From contig OX359249.1 in NCBI GenBank assembly GCA_947179485.1, positions 6,324,001 to 6,388,000 of the forward strand: DNA of 64,000 nucleotides. The letters run 5' to 3'. This DNA is from Allacma fusca. Lineage: Eukaryota; Arthropoda; Collembola; Symphypleona; Sminthuridae. Numbering within the stretch: position 1 is the first letter of the stretch; each line of letters opens with the position of its first letter. The notes beneath the pieces were generated by a model. That model ran no database searches, was not told the origin of the DNA, and saw nothing but the letters and a program-made list of their open reading frames with translations. The position numbers and the translations under genes were made by a program. This document shows, in pieces, positions 40,870 through 52,730 of this stretch.

Positions 40870-42260
40870 CCTTTTATGGCGTCTCTGTATATTCGAGATT
40901 TGTTTTTCAGTTGAAATTATAAGTACAGTGTTATTACTAATATGAAAATGAAATCGAAATTTCTAAAACGATATTGTAACATTAATAATTATATTAAGAG
41001 TAGAAACCAGTATAAAATCCAGGTAGTTTGTTTGCTTGGTTTTTCGTGGTGGGCAATGTACTGTATGACCGTATAAATGGAACAAATTTTTTAACGAAAA
41101 GCTGTAATTCAGAAACATGCATTATTGTGAAAGGAAATTTTGTGCCAGTGTTTTGAATATTTAGGCATAAGAGTATCCAGAGTAATTTTTTGATCGTCAA
41201 CGGGGAATGAAATAGAAGTTAGGATTCAATCAAACCTTATTTGCATGAATTATTAATATTGATTATTGTATGATACAGCGTGTTGTGCTACTCAAACGAT
41301 ATTAATACAGAACCATGTATTTACGTAAGCTAATGAGCCCGTGTACACATGTATCTGTGCTCACAAACAAAACTCCCCAAAAGGAAGATGACAATATAAA
41401 GCAAATGTTAATTATGTGTTGCTTTATCTTTATGTTATAAGTGTGGACAAGACGACTTTCTGGTTCCCCGTCCACACAAGGAATCCCCTCTCATAACAGG
41501 TTTCCCATTTGTGTGCGATTGAGCAGGATGCATCAATGCCGTCACACAAAATCTTTAAACCATTGATTGCCTCTCACTCTTGTGGTAAGATGAAACCACG
41601 CACGAGAGCCTGCTTGCGTATATACTCATTAGATAAGAACAACAAATTGAATAATTCTACTTTTTCCTACAATTATTATTGCAAATTAATTAGATTTTAC
41701 TTGTACAATTTACCTTAAAGTAGTTTTTGACACATTTTGTACTTTTAACTTTTAGTATAAATAGCGTACATATTCGCAATGTAAAATCAGTACAATTTTG
41801 GGGTTTGATTGGTTCAATAAACTATTGTCTGAACAAAAACTTTCCCCGTCACGTCTCAATGTTATTATTTGAGCACAGCAACACAGCTATTGGAATGAGT
41901 GCAACTGAACTTTTAGTAATTATTATTACGTCAAAACTAAATTTAAAAATTCTAGTTCTCTTAATATGTTACGGTTAATTCATATTATGATACAAGCACC
42001 CCCAGTAAACAATGTTATAACGGCTTTTCTAAATGTTATTAATCAATTATTTATACACAATGTAGTTCTGTCGTAATAATTGTCTTGGATATTGCAATAT
42101 TATTGCGTCCTCAATGTTTTATTCCCCGACGTTATTAAATACATTCTTAAATGGAATTATTAGACGTAGAGTGCACATTTCTGTGAAATGTAGTTAAACC
42201 AATTTCGGAAGAAAATATATAAAACCCTTAAAACCCCTAAATTTTGTTAAATTGTACTAC
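40870..42260. other. AT-rich stretch without recognisable gene
   Basis: Only short chance ORFs (for example 41509-41718 and 41727-41978). No repeat ends recognised. Confidence 0.35.
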
Positions 42261-42276
42261 TGCAGAGTATGTGAAC

Positions 42277-43072
42277 TAGGCATGTTCATATCGTTCGATT
42301 TTAAAATATTGTTCATATCGTTATCGTTCTGTGAAAAATTACCGATAACGATATCGAGGAACGATATAACGATATATCACGTTGTGGATTCTGGCATTAT
42401 TTAACGAAAATTAAAAGAACTTTAATTTCGTGTACAAGCTAATTATTATTACTAAGACTCCTTAAGAATCAAATTTTCAACCCCAATTAGCACAGATTAC
42501 ATTTTATTCCAAATACATGAGGAAAAAGGCATTGAGTTGAAAATATGTACAAACAATATAACTACACATAATAATTACACCATAAAATTTCTGTTCATCA
42601 TTACATTGACAACTGGCTGAATTCGGATAACCATATTAGGGAACTTAAGTCATTAAAGTTTCTAACTTTTTCAAAGTTTTCAAACTAAATTTAACAAAAT
42701 AGAGAAAATCAAAAATTATAGCTGCGCATCTTTCTTCGGAAAAATGCTAAATCCTGTGTATTAGAATGAAGACCAGTTCATTACTGTAGTCTTTTAAATG
42801 GATCAGGCATAAAATAAAAAACATCTTCAATATCTTTAGACCGAATTCGGTGGGGTATGATTTACCAAAGTCGTAAAATGATTTTGTCCCCCAAGTTTTG
42901 CTCGCATTAATATCAAAAAATGTGCAATTCTTTTAATACTCGCAAATGTACGATATAATCATGTGCCGATATATCGCCGGGAAACCCCGATAAATATCGT
43001 GCTATATCGTTTCTAAAAAATGAACGATATGAACGATAATATCGTATCGGTATATAGTTATGAACATGCCTA
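42277..43072. mobile_element. hAT-type MITE 4 (796 bp), TSD ATGTGAAC
   Basis: Both ends read TAGGCATGTTCATA inward. Flanks 42269-42276 and 43073-43080 are both ATGTGAAC. Subterminal zones hold many ATCGTT/AACGATA words, including CGATAACGATATCG. No transposase ORF. Confidence 0.9.
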
Positions 43073-43559
43073 ATGTGAACTACGTAGGTTCGGTAGGCCC
43101 AGCCGTCGTAGATTTGTAGGCATATATGTAGGCTATTGAAGCATGTCATCTTCATTTAATGGCATATTGAATGGACAAAATGATAAAAGAATAATCCGCT
43201 CCCGGTACTTGAAGATTGTTTTACGGGGCGGTTCAAGCGTAAAACATGTGCTATCTCGCCTCTATATGTGATATGGAAATCTTAAGTGCCACATCCCTTT
43301 TGACCAATATTAAAATTTTGAAGCTATTTCCGGCGCAAACCATAAATCTATATCTAAGTTATTTTGCTCTTAGGGCTTTGGACAAGGTAACTAAACTTAA
43401 ACTGTTTTATTTCAACCACATTTACATGAAAAAGAATTTTTAATTTATTAGTGTAGGATGCTCTTAAACAGTCTGTCAGTTACGACAAGGACATGAGATT
43501 TAGGAAATGTGTAGAATTCGTTGAGCTAATTTGTCAGTGAAACGTAGGCTAATATGTAG

Positions 43560-43720
43560 GATTGGTGGTCCCCATATGGGAAGGGTGTAGGAACAAAAAC
43601 CTTGTCCCCATCCCGTCCCCAAAAGTTTAAAAAACGTCTCCGGCCCCGAAAATTGAGGCATGTGAACAAAATTCTTGTCTCCTCCCGTAAATTACAAAAA
43701 ACAGTTGTCGACATTCTCTT
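43560..43720. repeat. GGGACAA hairpin repeat, copy 3
   Basis: GGAACAA/TTGTCCC hairpin at 43590-43608 with CCCATCCCGTCCCC following. Same pattern as near 4490 and 31310. The rest of 43080-44050 holds nothing recognisable. Confidence 0.4.
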
Positions 43721-44065
43721 ACCAAAAATCGAAACAAGATGAAAACGTCGTACAAAAAGTATTTGTACCAAAAACATTAAAAAACACATTTATGGAATCG
43801 TAGTTCCAAGAATCCTCATTACGGCAGCTTAAATTGCGGTTATATGTCAACAATTATTATTACTATTCTATTACTGTTCTATTTCTGTAAGTTTCGAATC
43901 CGTTTTCAAATACTGTGTATGATAACTTCCTTCAAGTATCATTGTAAATATAGTGTAATTTCTATATAGTGGTTCCCAAGGGATGGCAAAATACCTGCCA
44001 AAATATGAGGGTGCCACTATAGACGTTCGTTTGGAGGAGGTTACCAAATATTTGGAGCGCGGTTT

Positions 44066-44463
44066 CTTTTGCTTCTCGCATGGTAACAAGTTCCGCGGTC
44101 CGCGCTGAACTTGTTCCCACACCATAACACCCCATCACTTAATCCACTCCTCTTCCTCTCCAAATACTAAAACATTGACCAATCTCCTCACTTTCCTCCT
44201 ATTTTTCATCTTCTTTTCCTTTTCCTTTGCATCCTTCCCTAATCCTATCCTAATCCAATCCTAATGACATCAACTTACATACTAGAACTCATACTATAAA
44301 AATACTACTTATTATGTACTATGGACTTACGATTTTATCATTTCTAATCTTTGGCATTCTCTCGTCTTACGTCTTGGTGTGCACATTGTGCTAAATTGTC
44401 TCCTGCTACTTTTTTCTTGTGAAATCTATTATTATTACTTAATTTAACTAATTTAATCTTTGG
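44066..44463 (+). repeat. 5' LTR (shared part) of gypsy copy 3
   Basis: It matches 55000-55393 from TTGCTTCT to TTTAATCTTTGGT. Hairpin AACAAGTTC (44085-44093) with GAACTTGTT (44107-44115). Homology with copy 2 continues past 44463 (AAGGTGC, GGGTATC words), so the true LTR end may lie further right. Confidence 0.7.
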
Positions 44464-44879
44464 TTTGATCTGTGGTTTGTTTCTACTAATAAATAATCTA
44501 AACGAAGTATCCCTGCTGTCACTTCGCCCCTCATTCTACAGTTTCCCTTCGCAAAAGTATAAAGGTGCTGGGTATCATCCTTCACGTCATAGAAAACCAT
44601 TTTTTCCCAAAGTTTTCCATTATCTTCTCCTCAGGTACTATTATTTCCCTTCGTCTCTACTCAGGCACGAATTGTGAGTTATGAACAGGTACTAATAATA
44701 ATAATGTCAGTCATACTATATAAATACGTGAATAAAAGAATAATTCATTTTCTAATTGAATGTATTTCAATCTAGTCATCCTCATCCCGGAATTTATGTA
44801 ATATCTAAAATATTAATTTCATATAAATTTTCCCCTAGTAACAATTGTTTTGTTTTTCAACTCAGCTAACTCTTCCTAT

Positions 44880-45870
44880 CAACATAAACCATACATCCGT
44901 GTCTTGATTTTCCCAATTCCCTGGATTTTCTCCTCTCGGACTCTGAAGTATCTACATCAGGTGCTTCTGTGACTCATCATTAGGCTTTTCTCCATCGTTT
45001 CAACCTGTAATTCATACTATTATTGGATGATATTCCTGATTAAATTATTTATAATTTTGATGATTTTTTTGATTTGATTATTGAACTGTGCATTTGAAAT
45101 TGCGTTTGGTTAAAAATTATTTAGTATATTATGATTTGAGTTTGGGATGTTCATTGAGAACTGAATTATTGAATGACGTGGGGTTATGGGATTCTGACTA
45201 GAATTATATTACTGATTTGGAATCATTGTGGTAAAATTGTATATGATTTCGCGGTGGAATTTAGAGTTTGTTTCTTAATTTTGGATTTGATTTTAATTGT
45301 GTTATTTGGATTTGCGTATGAGAATTGAATTATTGATTGATACTACAGATTTATACCATTGATTGTGATTGGAATATGCAGTCGGAATAATTACTTAGGG
45401 TTTTGTTTAGGAATCTAATCTGTGTCTTTTCGAATTAATTAGGATTTGATTGTTGAAGTTGGAATCTAATTTTGGATTGAATTTGATTTGAACTGTAATC
45501 TCAGCGTATTGTGTTTGATTATTAGTACAGAATCTCATTATTGGTCTTTGGATTTCATTTCAGTTATTTGTCATAGAATTTGAATTCGAATTTGTATGTG
45601 ATTTATGGTTTTGTAATTTAGATTGTTGATGGGATTACTTACTGTGAATTTGATTTTGACATCTGGATTTCATTTTTGCTATTAGTAATTGAGATTTGGT
45701 TTTGAATTTGGTTTGGGAATTTAAAATTGATTAATTTGGATTAGAATTCAGTTTGGAATTTAGAATCTGATTGTGAGTATTGAATTGATTCTGGATTGTG
45801 ATAATTTGAGACTTCTGATTGTAATTTATTAACTGATAACGGATAACTTGTAATTAAATACTTGATTGTT
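44880..45870 (+). repeat. Degenerate AT-rich leader repeats of gypsy copy 3
   Basis: Long run of loosely repeated TTTGATTTGAATTG-like words, T- and G-rich on the sense strand and poor in C, like the leaders of copies 1 and 2. Confidence 0.6.
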
Positions 45871-45920
45871 TGTGTTATGAAATAGTGTATTAATATTGGA
45901 TTGGTTTTGATTTAGACCTA

Positions 45921-46187
45921 ATGAATAATTCTGATTTGATTGAGTACGATATTGAGTGGGTTGTTTATATTCAGGGTGTGTTAATTAATAATGTTCTGAT
46001 TTTAACTGTTAGAATTGAAGTGACAATTGTCAATCATAGCATCCGTCAATTTTTGGTGGAAATTCGTAGATGTCAGAGGTATCCACTTATTCTTTGGGGT
46101 GACCTTTCCAGATTTTTGAAAGCGAATCCGGACCTTGACGTTTTTGTAAGTATTTATCCTATCCTCAATCATTGCGAGCTACCTTAA
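45921..46187 (+). CDS. Pre-gag ORF (ORF0) of gypsy copy 3
   Basis: Starts MNNSDLIEYDIEWVVYI and keeps TIVNH, RRCQRYPLILW and DLSRFLKANPDL, matching ORF0 of copies 1 and 2. It reads past the usual stop into a consensus donor, TTTTT-GTAAGT at 46146. It is one of the few frames of this old copy that has stayed open. Confidence 0.6.
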   Translation: MNNSDLIEYDIEWVVYIQGVLINNVLILTVRIEVTIVNHSIRQFLVEIRRCQRYPLILWGDLSRFLKANPDLDVFVSIYPILNHCELP

Positions 46188-46424
46188 TCCTCTCATCTGA
46201 CCTCATCCTAATTCCATTCCACTGGTGGTAGTTACGTGTTGCCTGTATCCTCACACTGCCACGCGTGTGTTCACCGGTTGGACTACATTTATTTATTGTA
46301 TTAATTCCGCTGCATTTAAAGTTTCACGTTACATTTTGGTCAGCTAAAATTAGCAACCAACCTCATAATTACAAATCTTACACAATTTAATTAATTCACA
46401 TAATTATTCTCTCATTTGATTACT

Positions 46425-47354
46425 ATAGCTCGTAGTGTTTCGGTAGCACAGATCTTTAATGATCTTCCTACATTTGATGGCAAATCATCTGTCCAGCAGT
46501 GGCTTTCTTCCTTTGAGGAAATAGCCCAGCACTATAGATTAGATGAATTATGGTGTTTGCGTAATGTAAACAAATTGTTAGTGGGGATTGCCAATAGTTG
46601 GTGGGTCTGTTATTCCCATTAGTTCACTGCGGTTTTATGTGCCCAGTCTTCTAAGGCTCTCTATGCTAGATTTAAAAATGATTTAACCACTTATTTTCCG
46701 GAAGAGGATGATTCTAGGATAGCTAAGAATCTGAACAAATCTAGGGGGTTCAAATTCGGAAGTGAGAGTCCCATTGACTATGTCACTGATAAGTTGAGTC
46801 TCTTCCGCAAAACGAATCCTAACATGAGCGATAACGATCAACTACGTTATTTTCTGAAGGGCCTCCCTATTCAGCTAGCCCATACCATTCGTAGGACTAT
46901 AGGATCTACTGGTACAGTCCCTGATGTTCTTAGGGAACTTAAGTATAATAGTGAGGATCCGAATTTTGTACTGTTCTCTAAGCCTTCCATTGCCACTCCA
47001 GCTTCTGGGTCCCTTTCCCATTCCGAATTATACAACCCTCAAGTGCTCTCTCCAACTATCCCTCAAGTCCCTAAATTAGTTTGTGGGTACTGTAGTCGTG
47101 ATGGTCATGCTATGCGTAATTGCCATGCCATGAAGAATGTCAACCTGCCTAGTTATCAAGCCCAGAATTTTGTCCAACGACATGAGCTTCCTACTTTTAG
47201 AAATAATGTTCAGAGTAATTCTCAGAATTGGAGAGATCAGTCAGATAGGTCCCAACAGAACAGATCTCAACCTTCTCAGTCCTCCTCTCAATCTCAGCAC
47301 ATCCCTCCACTTATATCTCACAATAATTCCCGTAATAATCCGTTAAACCAGTAA
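46425..47354 (+). pseudogene. Gag of gypsy copy 3
   Basis: Homologous to copy 2 gag from SVAQIFNDLPTFDGKSS onward. The start codon is ATA instead of ATG, and a TAG interrupts at 46620-46622. The knuckle CGYCSRDGHAMRNC is intact. The rest is open to the TAA at 47352-47354 in one frame. Confidence 0.88.
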
Positions 47355-47379
47355 GCCTGGAATTACGGGTTAACCAGGC
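47342..47379 (+). promoter_or_regulatory. Predicted -1 frameshift signal, gag-pol (copy 3)
   Basis: GTTAAAC (47342-47348) in gag frame, 5-nt spacer, then GCCTGG (47355-47360) pairing with CCAGGC (47374-47379). Same layout as in copy 2; the downstream -1 frame is open into protease. Confidence 0.65.
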
Positions 47380-47930
47380 AGATCTTAGTAACTCCTCTGT
47401 AGAAACCCAGATTTATTTTAATTCAATTGATCCATTCATTTATGATAATTCCGTTTATTCTGCAAAAGCTGAAATTCCTAATTTAGTCGACACCCTAATT
47501 AATCCTAAGTTATGGTGTCTTCCTATTAGTATAGCCTTTCTAAATAGAGATGCATTTTTTGATTGTGGAGCTGCCTGTTGTGTGGTGAGTGAGGAGTTCT
47601 TCAAGTCTATTAATTCAACTGCTCGTAGTATCTCCATTCCTTTAGATAATCCTGTTTATTTGAAACTTGCTGTTAAGTCTACTGAAAGATTAATTATTAC
47701 TCATTGTATTGTACTTTCTGTATTAATTAGTAATTATTTCACTCTATGGAAATTCTTAATCGTTCCCAATTCCTCTTACCCAATAATCATAGGTTATGAT
47801 TTTCTCCATTTAAATAATGCTAACATCGCATTTGGAACTAATAACTTAACTTTCCCGACCTCTTCGGAATTATCTAACCCCGTTTGTTGTAAGTGTTCAA
47901 AAGTAAAGGAAATTAATTCAGACCGATTGC
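47380..47930 (+). pseudogene. Protease region of gypsy copy 3
   Basis: Homologous to copy 2 retropepsin. The active-site DSG has become DCG (FFDCGAACCVV). The conserved FLIVPNSSYPIIIGYDFLHL follows. It is interrupted at 47930 by the MITE. Confidence 0.85.
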
Positions 47931-49120
47931 TAGGGTAGGTCGATTTGAAAATGCCCGGCATTTTGGGCAACTCGCCCGCCCATAATGCCACGGCATTTTG
48001 GGCATTTTCATTTCAGGGCAAGGGCGGCATAATAGGGCATACTGGGCAAGGGTATTTTGCGCATTTTCATCGAGGACAAATTGGGCATTTTGGGCAGAAT
48101 CGTGGAATATAACATAACAATCTATACAATTTGTCAATGGATTTGAAAATTTCTTTGTAATTTTGGAGAAAAAGCGTTCGAAATTATCTTGAAAATTTTA
48201 TTCTGTTTGTCATTATTTTGACGAAGTTAATTCAACCAGTGATGAAATACGTTAGAATATCATAGGTCATATTGAACATTACAATTTGTGAAACACCTGT
48301 ACAGTACACGATACGGCTATAAATTAAAATATTCCAGGAACTATTTCTCCAAACTGCAGACAGTGTAAAATGAACTTCCACAATCCTAGGAATATTCACA
48401 TACCCCTATGCATGTATGTACATATATTACTGTGATCAGAAATGTCTTTTCGGTTAAAATTTGAACTCATACGGTAATTGTTTTATGCACCATAAAACTA
48501 CAAACAACAATATTTGGAGGACCTGTATGGAGGATGTATATTGGTTTCTACTCGAGCCATTTATGGCTGATCTTTGCAAACTGCAGACAATAGTGATGTA
48601 GAATAAAATGAGCATAAAATTCAGCTTCATCACCCATTTGACTGATCCATTACCATCAGATTTTTACTTCGGGAGCTCGTACTTCAAAAGAAAATAGTAC
48701 TTCTGCCAGCCCGTCAGTGACGCATATGTAAATTTATTTCATATTATTGTTTACATAGAAATTTATTTTAATAGGAGTTATAAATGATATCACCTCATGT
48801 CAATGATATTAAATTGATTTGACTTTTGCCGTTAAAATATACGCGAAGAAGCGAATATATAACCAGAAATTCACATTTGTAACTTTTCCTTGGCTGAGCT
48901 TTCATTTATTTGGATGGATATTCTGATTATATGCTAGTATTCCAATTTTGGTGCCGTGAAAATGCCCAAAATGCCCAACTTGCCCTGCCCTAAATGCCCA
49001 AAATCAGGGCATTTTCAAAAGCTGCCCACATGCCCAGTTTTTGGGCATGTGGGCAGGCATTTTGGGCAATTTCAGCTGGGCGGGCAAATACTACAGGGAA
49101 TTTTCAATCGACATACCCTA
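47931..49120. mobile_element. hAT-type MITE 5 (1190 bp) inside gypsy copy 3
   Basis: Ends TAGGGTAGGTCGATT (left) and TAGGGTATGTCGATT (right, reverse complement). Flanks CCGATTGC (47923-47930) and CCCATTGC (49121-49128) differ at one base of eight. Both ends are crowded with TGCCCAAAATGCCC-type words in opposing orientation. No transposase ORF. Confidence 0.85.
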
Positions 49121-51430
49121 CCCATTGCTAATATCTTCCCCTCTTATTTATGAAATCGCTACTCAAACCGACAACCCTTGTGTAATAGATCATCCGGAAC
49201 AGTAGGTCCCTCCCAGGTAATTTAAGTATTTTTACTTGCCTATCTACTGAAATCCCTCCCCAGTCTATTTTGATAATTCCTGTATTTTATATTGGTGTTA
49301 ATTTGAAAAATGTAGTATTCCTTTCCTCTTCCAAAGTTCAACGACAACATTATATATTAATTCATTGTTGCCTATTGTGTTTTGAAAATAATCCAAGTTA
49401 TATCAACCATTATGAAATAATTGGAATACGTGGATATTGCTTAGAATCAATTTATTTTCCAAGCTTTCGAACTCAAACATAATAAATAATAATAATAAAG
49501 ATATAAATAATAATAAAGATAATCTAAGTTATCTAACTCTTTCCAATCCGTCTAATAATTACGTTAGAATCCGTTCTAACACTTATTTAGGTAGATTAGA
49601 TGTTAATTTAGAAGTTGTAGGCAGTCAAGATGCAGAGCTGATTAATATTCCTATTAATAATCTTATTCCCAATGATTTTACTAACAATTCAACTCTATTC
49701 AAAGCTCCTCCTGATTTTCCAATTGACCCCCAAATAGAATTATTAGAATTTGCTGAATACCTTAATTAAGAACAACAATCTCCCTTAAGATTCTCCTTTC
49801 TTATCATCGTCGAAGAATTTGGCTGTAATAAATTAATTAAACATGACTTCGAATTAGAAGACAGTACCCCTTTCCAATCCCGCCCTTACCATGTATCTCC
49901 ATTAGAGCGTAAGGAATTTGATAGACAAGTCAAGAAATTAATTGAACAAGGTGTAGTTGAACCCACATCATCTCCATTTACCAGTCACTCACTATTAGTT
50001 AAGAAAAGTGATGGTACTTACCGTATGGTTATAGACTTCCGTAAATTAAATTCTAGGTGTAAAAAGTCCTAGATCGACAAGATGTTATCTTTGATGCGTT
50101 TTCAGGTTTCCAATTTATTTCTAAGTTAGATTTTGTTTCCGCCTTCCATCAGATTAAGAATTCCGATAAAGTTAAAGAATGTTTAGGTTTTTTTACACCT
50201 AGTTTTGCTTATACTTTCAAAAGAATGCCCTTTAGACAAGATTCAACTCCCCAAACTTTTCAAAACTTAATGAACAAATTATTAGGTTTCTCTTAAATGG
50301 ACACTTGCAGTCTGTTTCTTAGACGATATCTGTGTATATTCCAAATCGTTTGAAGATCATTTGTTACATATCGCCCAAGTCCTCCAGCGTATCGTAGATT
50401 CAGGATTAACTTTAAAACCCTTCAAATGTGAATTCGCTATGGTTAAAGTTAAGTATTTAGGACATGTTATTTCCCGTACTAGAGTAGAAACCGATCCTGA
50501 TAAGAATAAATCTATGTCCGAATACCCGGTCCCTACTGATATTCACTCTGTACGTAGGTTTCACTGTCTCTGTTCATACTACCGAAAATTTGTCTTCCAA
50601 TTTAGTAAAATTACTGAACCCCTTCGAGCCCTCGCCCATAAGAATGCAAAGTTTGTCTGGTCAGATAAATGTCAACAAGCTTTTGTAGAATAAAAATCTA
50701 AATTAGTCTCTGCCCCTATTTTGGTTCACTTTAATGAATCATCTCCTACCATTTTAACTTGTGATACAAGTATAGATGGTATAGCTAGCTGTCTCTCCAA
50801 AATCCAAAATGATACTGAACATCCCGTAGCTTATTATTCTCGATCCGTAAATAAACACGAAAGAAATTATCATATTACCAAGCTAGAAGCCCTTGTTGTA
50901 GTTGAATCCATTAAGCATTTCCACCCTTATCTTTTTGGTAGAAACTTTACTGTAATAACTGATCATAATTCCCTTACGTTTCTTATGACAGCTAAAGAAT
51001 TAAAGGGTAGATTATGTAGATGGAGCCTTACTCTTCAACCTTATTCTTTTACTATTCGTTACAAGAAAGGAATTCTAAATTCTAATGTAGATGCCCTATC
51101 CCGTACTCCTGTTTTCCCTGCCCCAGAAAAAGAAACTGACTACCCTGAATTAAGTACTACCCTTTATAATATTAAAATAGAACTCCCTGAACCTTTATCT
51201 GACTTAATGTTTAAACAGCGTGAGGATTCTTTTACCCTTATTATTATTACCCATAAACTTAGGCATCCCTCTCCAACTGCTGATAAATATCCGCACTTTG
51301 AAATTACTGAAGGTTTGCAAAGTAGGAGATAGGCTTTGGAAATTATGTTTTCCGAAAGTATCCCGGAATATTTTAATTAAGTCCGTTCATGATTCACCTT
51401 TTGGAGGTCACTTTGGTATCAATAAGAGTT
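49121..51430 (+). pseudogene. RT and RNase H of gypsy copy 3, many breaks
   Basis: Open pieces 49437-49769, 50361-50693 and 50721-51332. RT motif FLDDICVYSKSFEDH is still readable near 50320; RNase H has LTCDTSIDGIASCL and VITDHNSLTFL. It contains numerous stops and shifts. Confidence 0.88.
51323..51430 (+). repeat. 108-bp duplication, left copy
   Basis: Identical to 52731-52838. It encodes gypsy integrase sequence around KSVHDSPFGGHFGINK. Confidence 0.95.
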
Positions 51431-52730
51431 CGATGGGATAGGTAAGTGTCCTGCAACAACCGATGTCAAAAAGGTAGAGTTGGAACTTTGGTGATTTTCT
51501 ATATTGATTTATTCAAACGACATGTTTCGAGTCAAAGTTTCATCATCAGGCTAAAAGTATCAAAGAATGATAATTATTACAAGAAATATAATTGAATGGA
51601 TATTCGTGTGTATAGAATTAAATAAAAGTATTAAATAAAAATATATATGATCCCGTATAGATATATTTAGATGTATCAAAGAGGCTCAAACTCTTACTTT
51701 GAATAATAAGTAGTAGTCAAAAGTAATTAGTAGTTAAGATACATCCGTATCAGTGAGTTCATCAGAAGAAATTGTATACTGAAAATAGTAAATATTAAAA
51801 CAATAAATCCATGGAAATAACTAAGGTACAATTATTATAATATAGAGGCATGTGACGCTAACCAAATGAACAGTATGTAGCTATGTATACTTTATAGCAC
51901 AACGTATACAACACACTCAAAGTAAACTCACAAAGTACAGTCATCAGTAGAATGCTTTGGTTTCAAATGTAATAAAAAAATGTAATAAAAAGTATATAAA
52001 TAGTTACATGTTAGAATCTGAAGTCTTGTACATAAAATTAGTGGTTGTAGTTTGACTTGTGGGAAAGAATAAAAATTCTCACTTAAAAAATTGTGGCACA
52101 ATTATGATACAAGTTACTGAGAGTTTTGGGAACTACACTGTTTCACAAGTCAGAGTTGAAAGTTGTGACAGTACTGACTTTAAAGAGAGATGAAAGCCGA
52201 GTTAGAGAATACATAATAAAATTTGAATTTGGCGGTCTCGAATAGCTTTCGTGCAAGTATTACTTGAGTAATTCAATAATGTTGCTGCTTCTCTTAAATG
52301 CTGTCTTGACTTTGATTTGTTTTGCTACTGTTGTATATTCTGGGTCTGAAATAGCATTTAAATTTTTGTAAAGTAAATTTTGTACGAAGGATTTCATATT
52401 GATAGTATTGCTATTGTATGTAAATCCGAGATAAATTGCGTTGTTATCATTAGTGCTGGTAATTGGTACAATATCTGTGACCAAATCTGGATTAAATTTG
52501 GAAATATAGTTAATTATTATTGGCTTTTTGGGTCTATTTGCAGTATCAATCAATAGTTCCAATGGGTATTCACGTTTCAGAAATTCTAACAATAAGTTAT
52601 GCAACTTAGTCAGTCGATCTGTCAACCTTGAACACAATTTAATGATGCGTAGTCCTTGGGAGTAAGGAAGGCTTTGAAGAGTTTTTTTTCGGATGATTAC
52701 TCTTGTAATGAAGGTAAAGCTGTTTCACCA
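51431..52730 (-). mobile_element. Penelope-like insert (1300 bp) with 108-bp target duplication
   Basis: 51323-51430 and 52731-52838 are identical over 108 bp of gypsy sequence and bracket a 1300-bp insert. The insert carries on the minus strand a 125-codon ORF (52260-52637) whose layout (LEFLKREYP ... FNPDLVTDI ... KTAFKRSSNIIELL) resembles the C-terminal part of Penelope-like reverse transcriptases, between RT and the missing GIY-YIG domain. Near the other end the minus strand has CTGATGA and GAAAC spaced like hammerhead ribozyme cores found in Penelope LTRs. Confidence 0.55.
52260..52637 (-). CDS. ORF of the Penelope-like insert
   Basis: 125 codons, no start recognised with certainty. Middle YISKFNPDLVTDIVPI and end KVKTAFKRSSNIIELLK match the general pattern after the RT core in Penelope-like elements, where a stretch of the form 'x-aYKR-x-x-NL-x-x-LL' is usual. 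The zinc or GIY-YIG part is absent. Probably a truncated remnant. Confidence 0.4.
   Translation of the reverse strand: MCSRLTDRLTKLHNLLLEFLKREYPLELLIDTANRPKKPIIINYISKFNPDLVTDIVPITSTNDNNAIYLGFTYNSNTINMKSFVQNLLYKNLNAISDPEYTTVAKQIKVKTAFKRSSNIIELLK

Noticed and set aside
47931-48110. GGGCATTTT words considered as a CRISPR-like array
   Set aside because: Irregular spacing, both orientations, eukaryotic setting and flanking terminal inverted repeats; it is a MITE end.
48956-49153. ORF rich in MPKMPNLPCPKCPKSGH, resembling a zinc-knuckle protein
   Set aside because: It translates the TGCCCAAAATGCCC subterminal words of MITE 5, so the cysteine pattern is an accident of the repeat.
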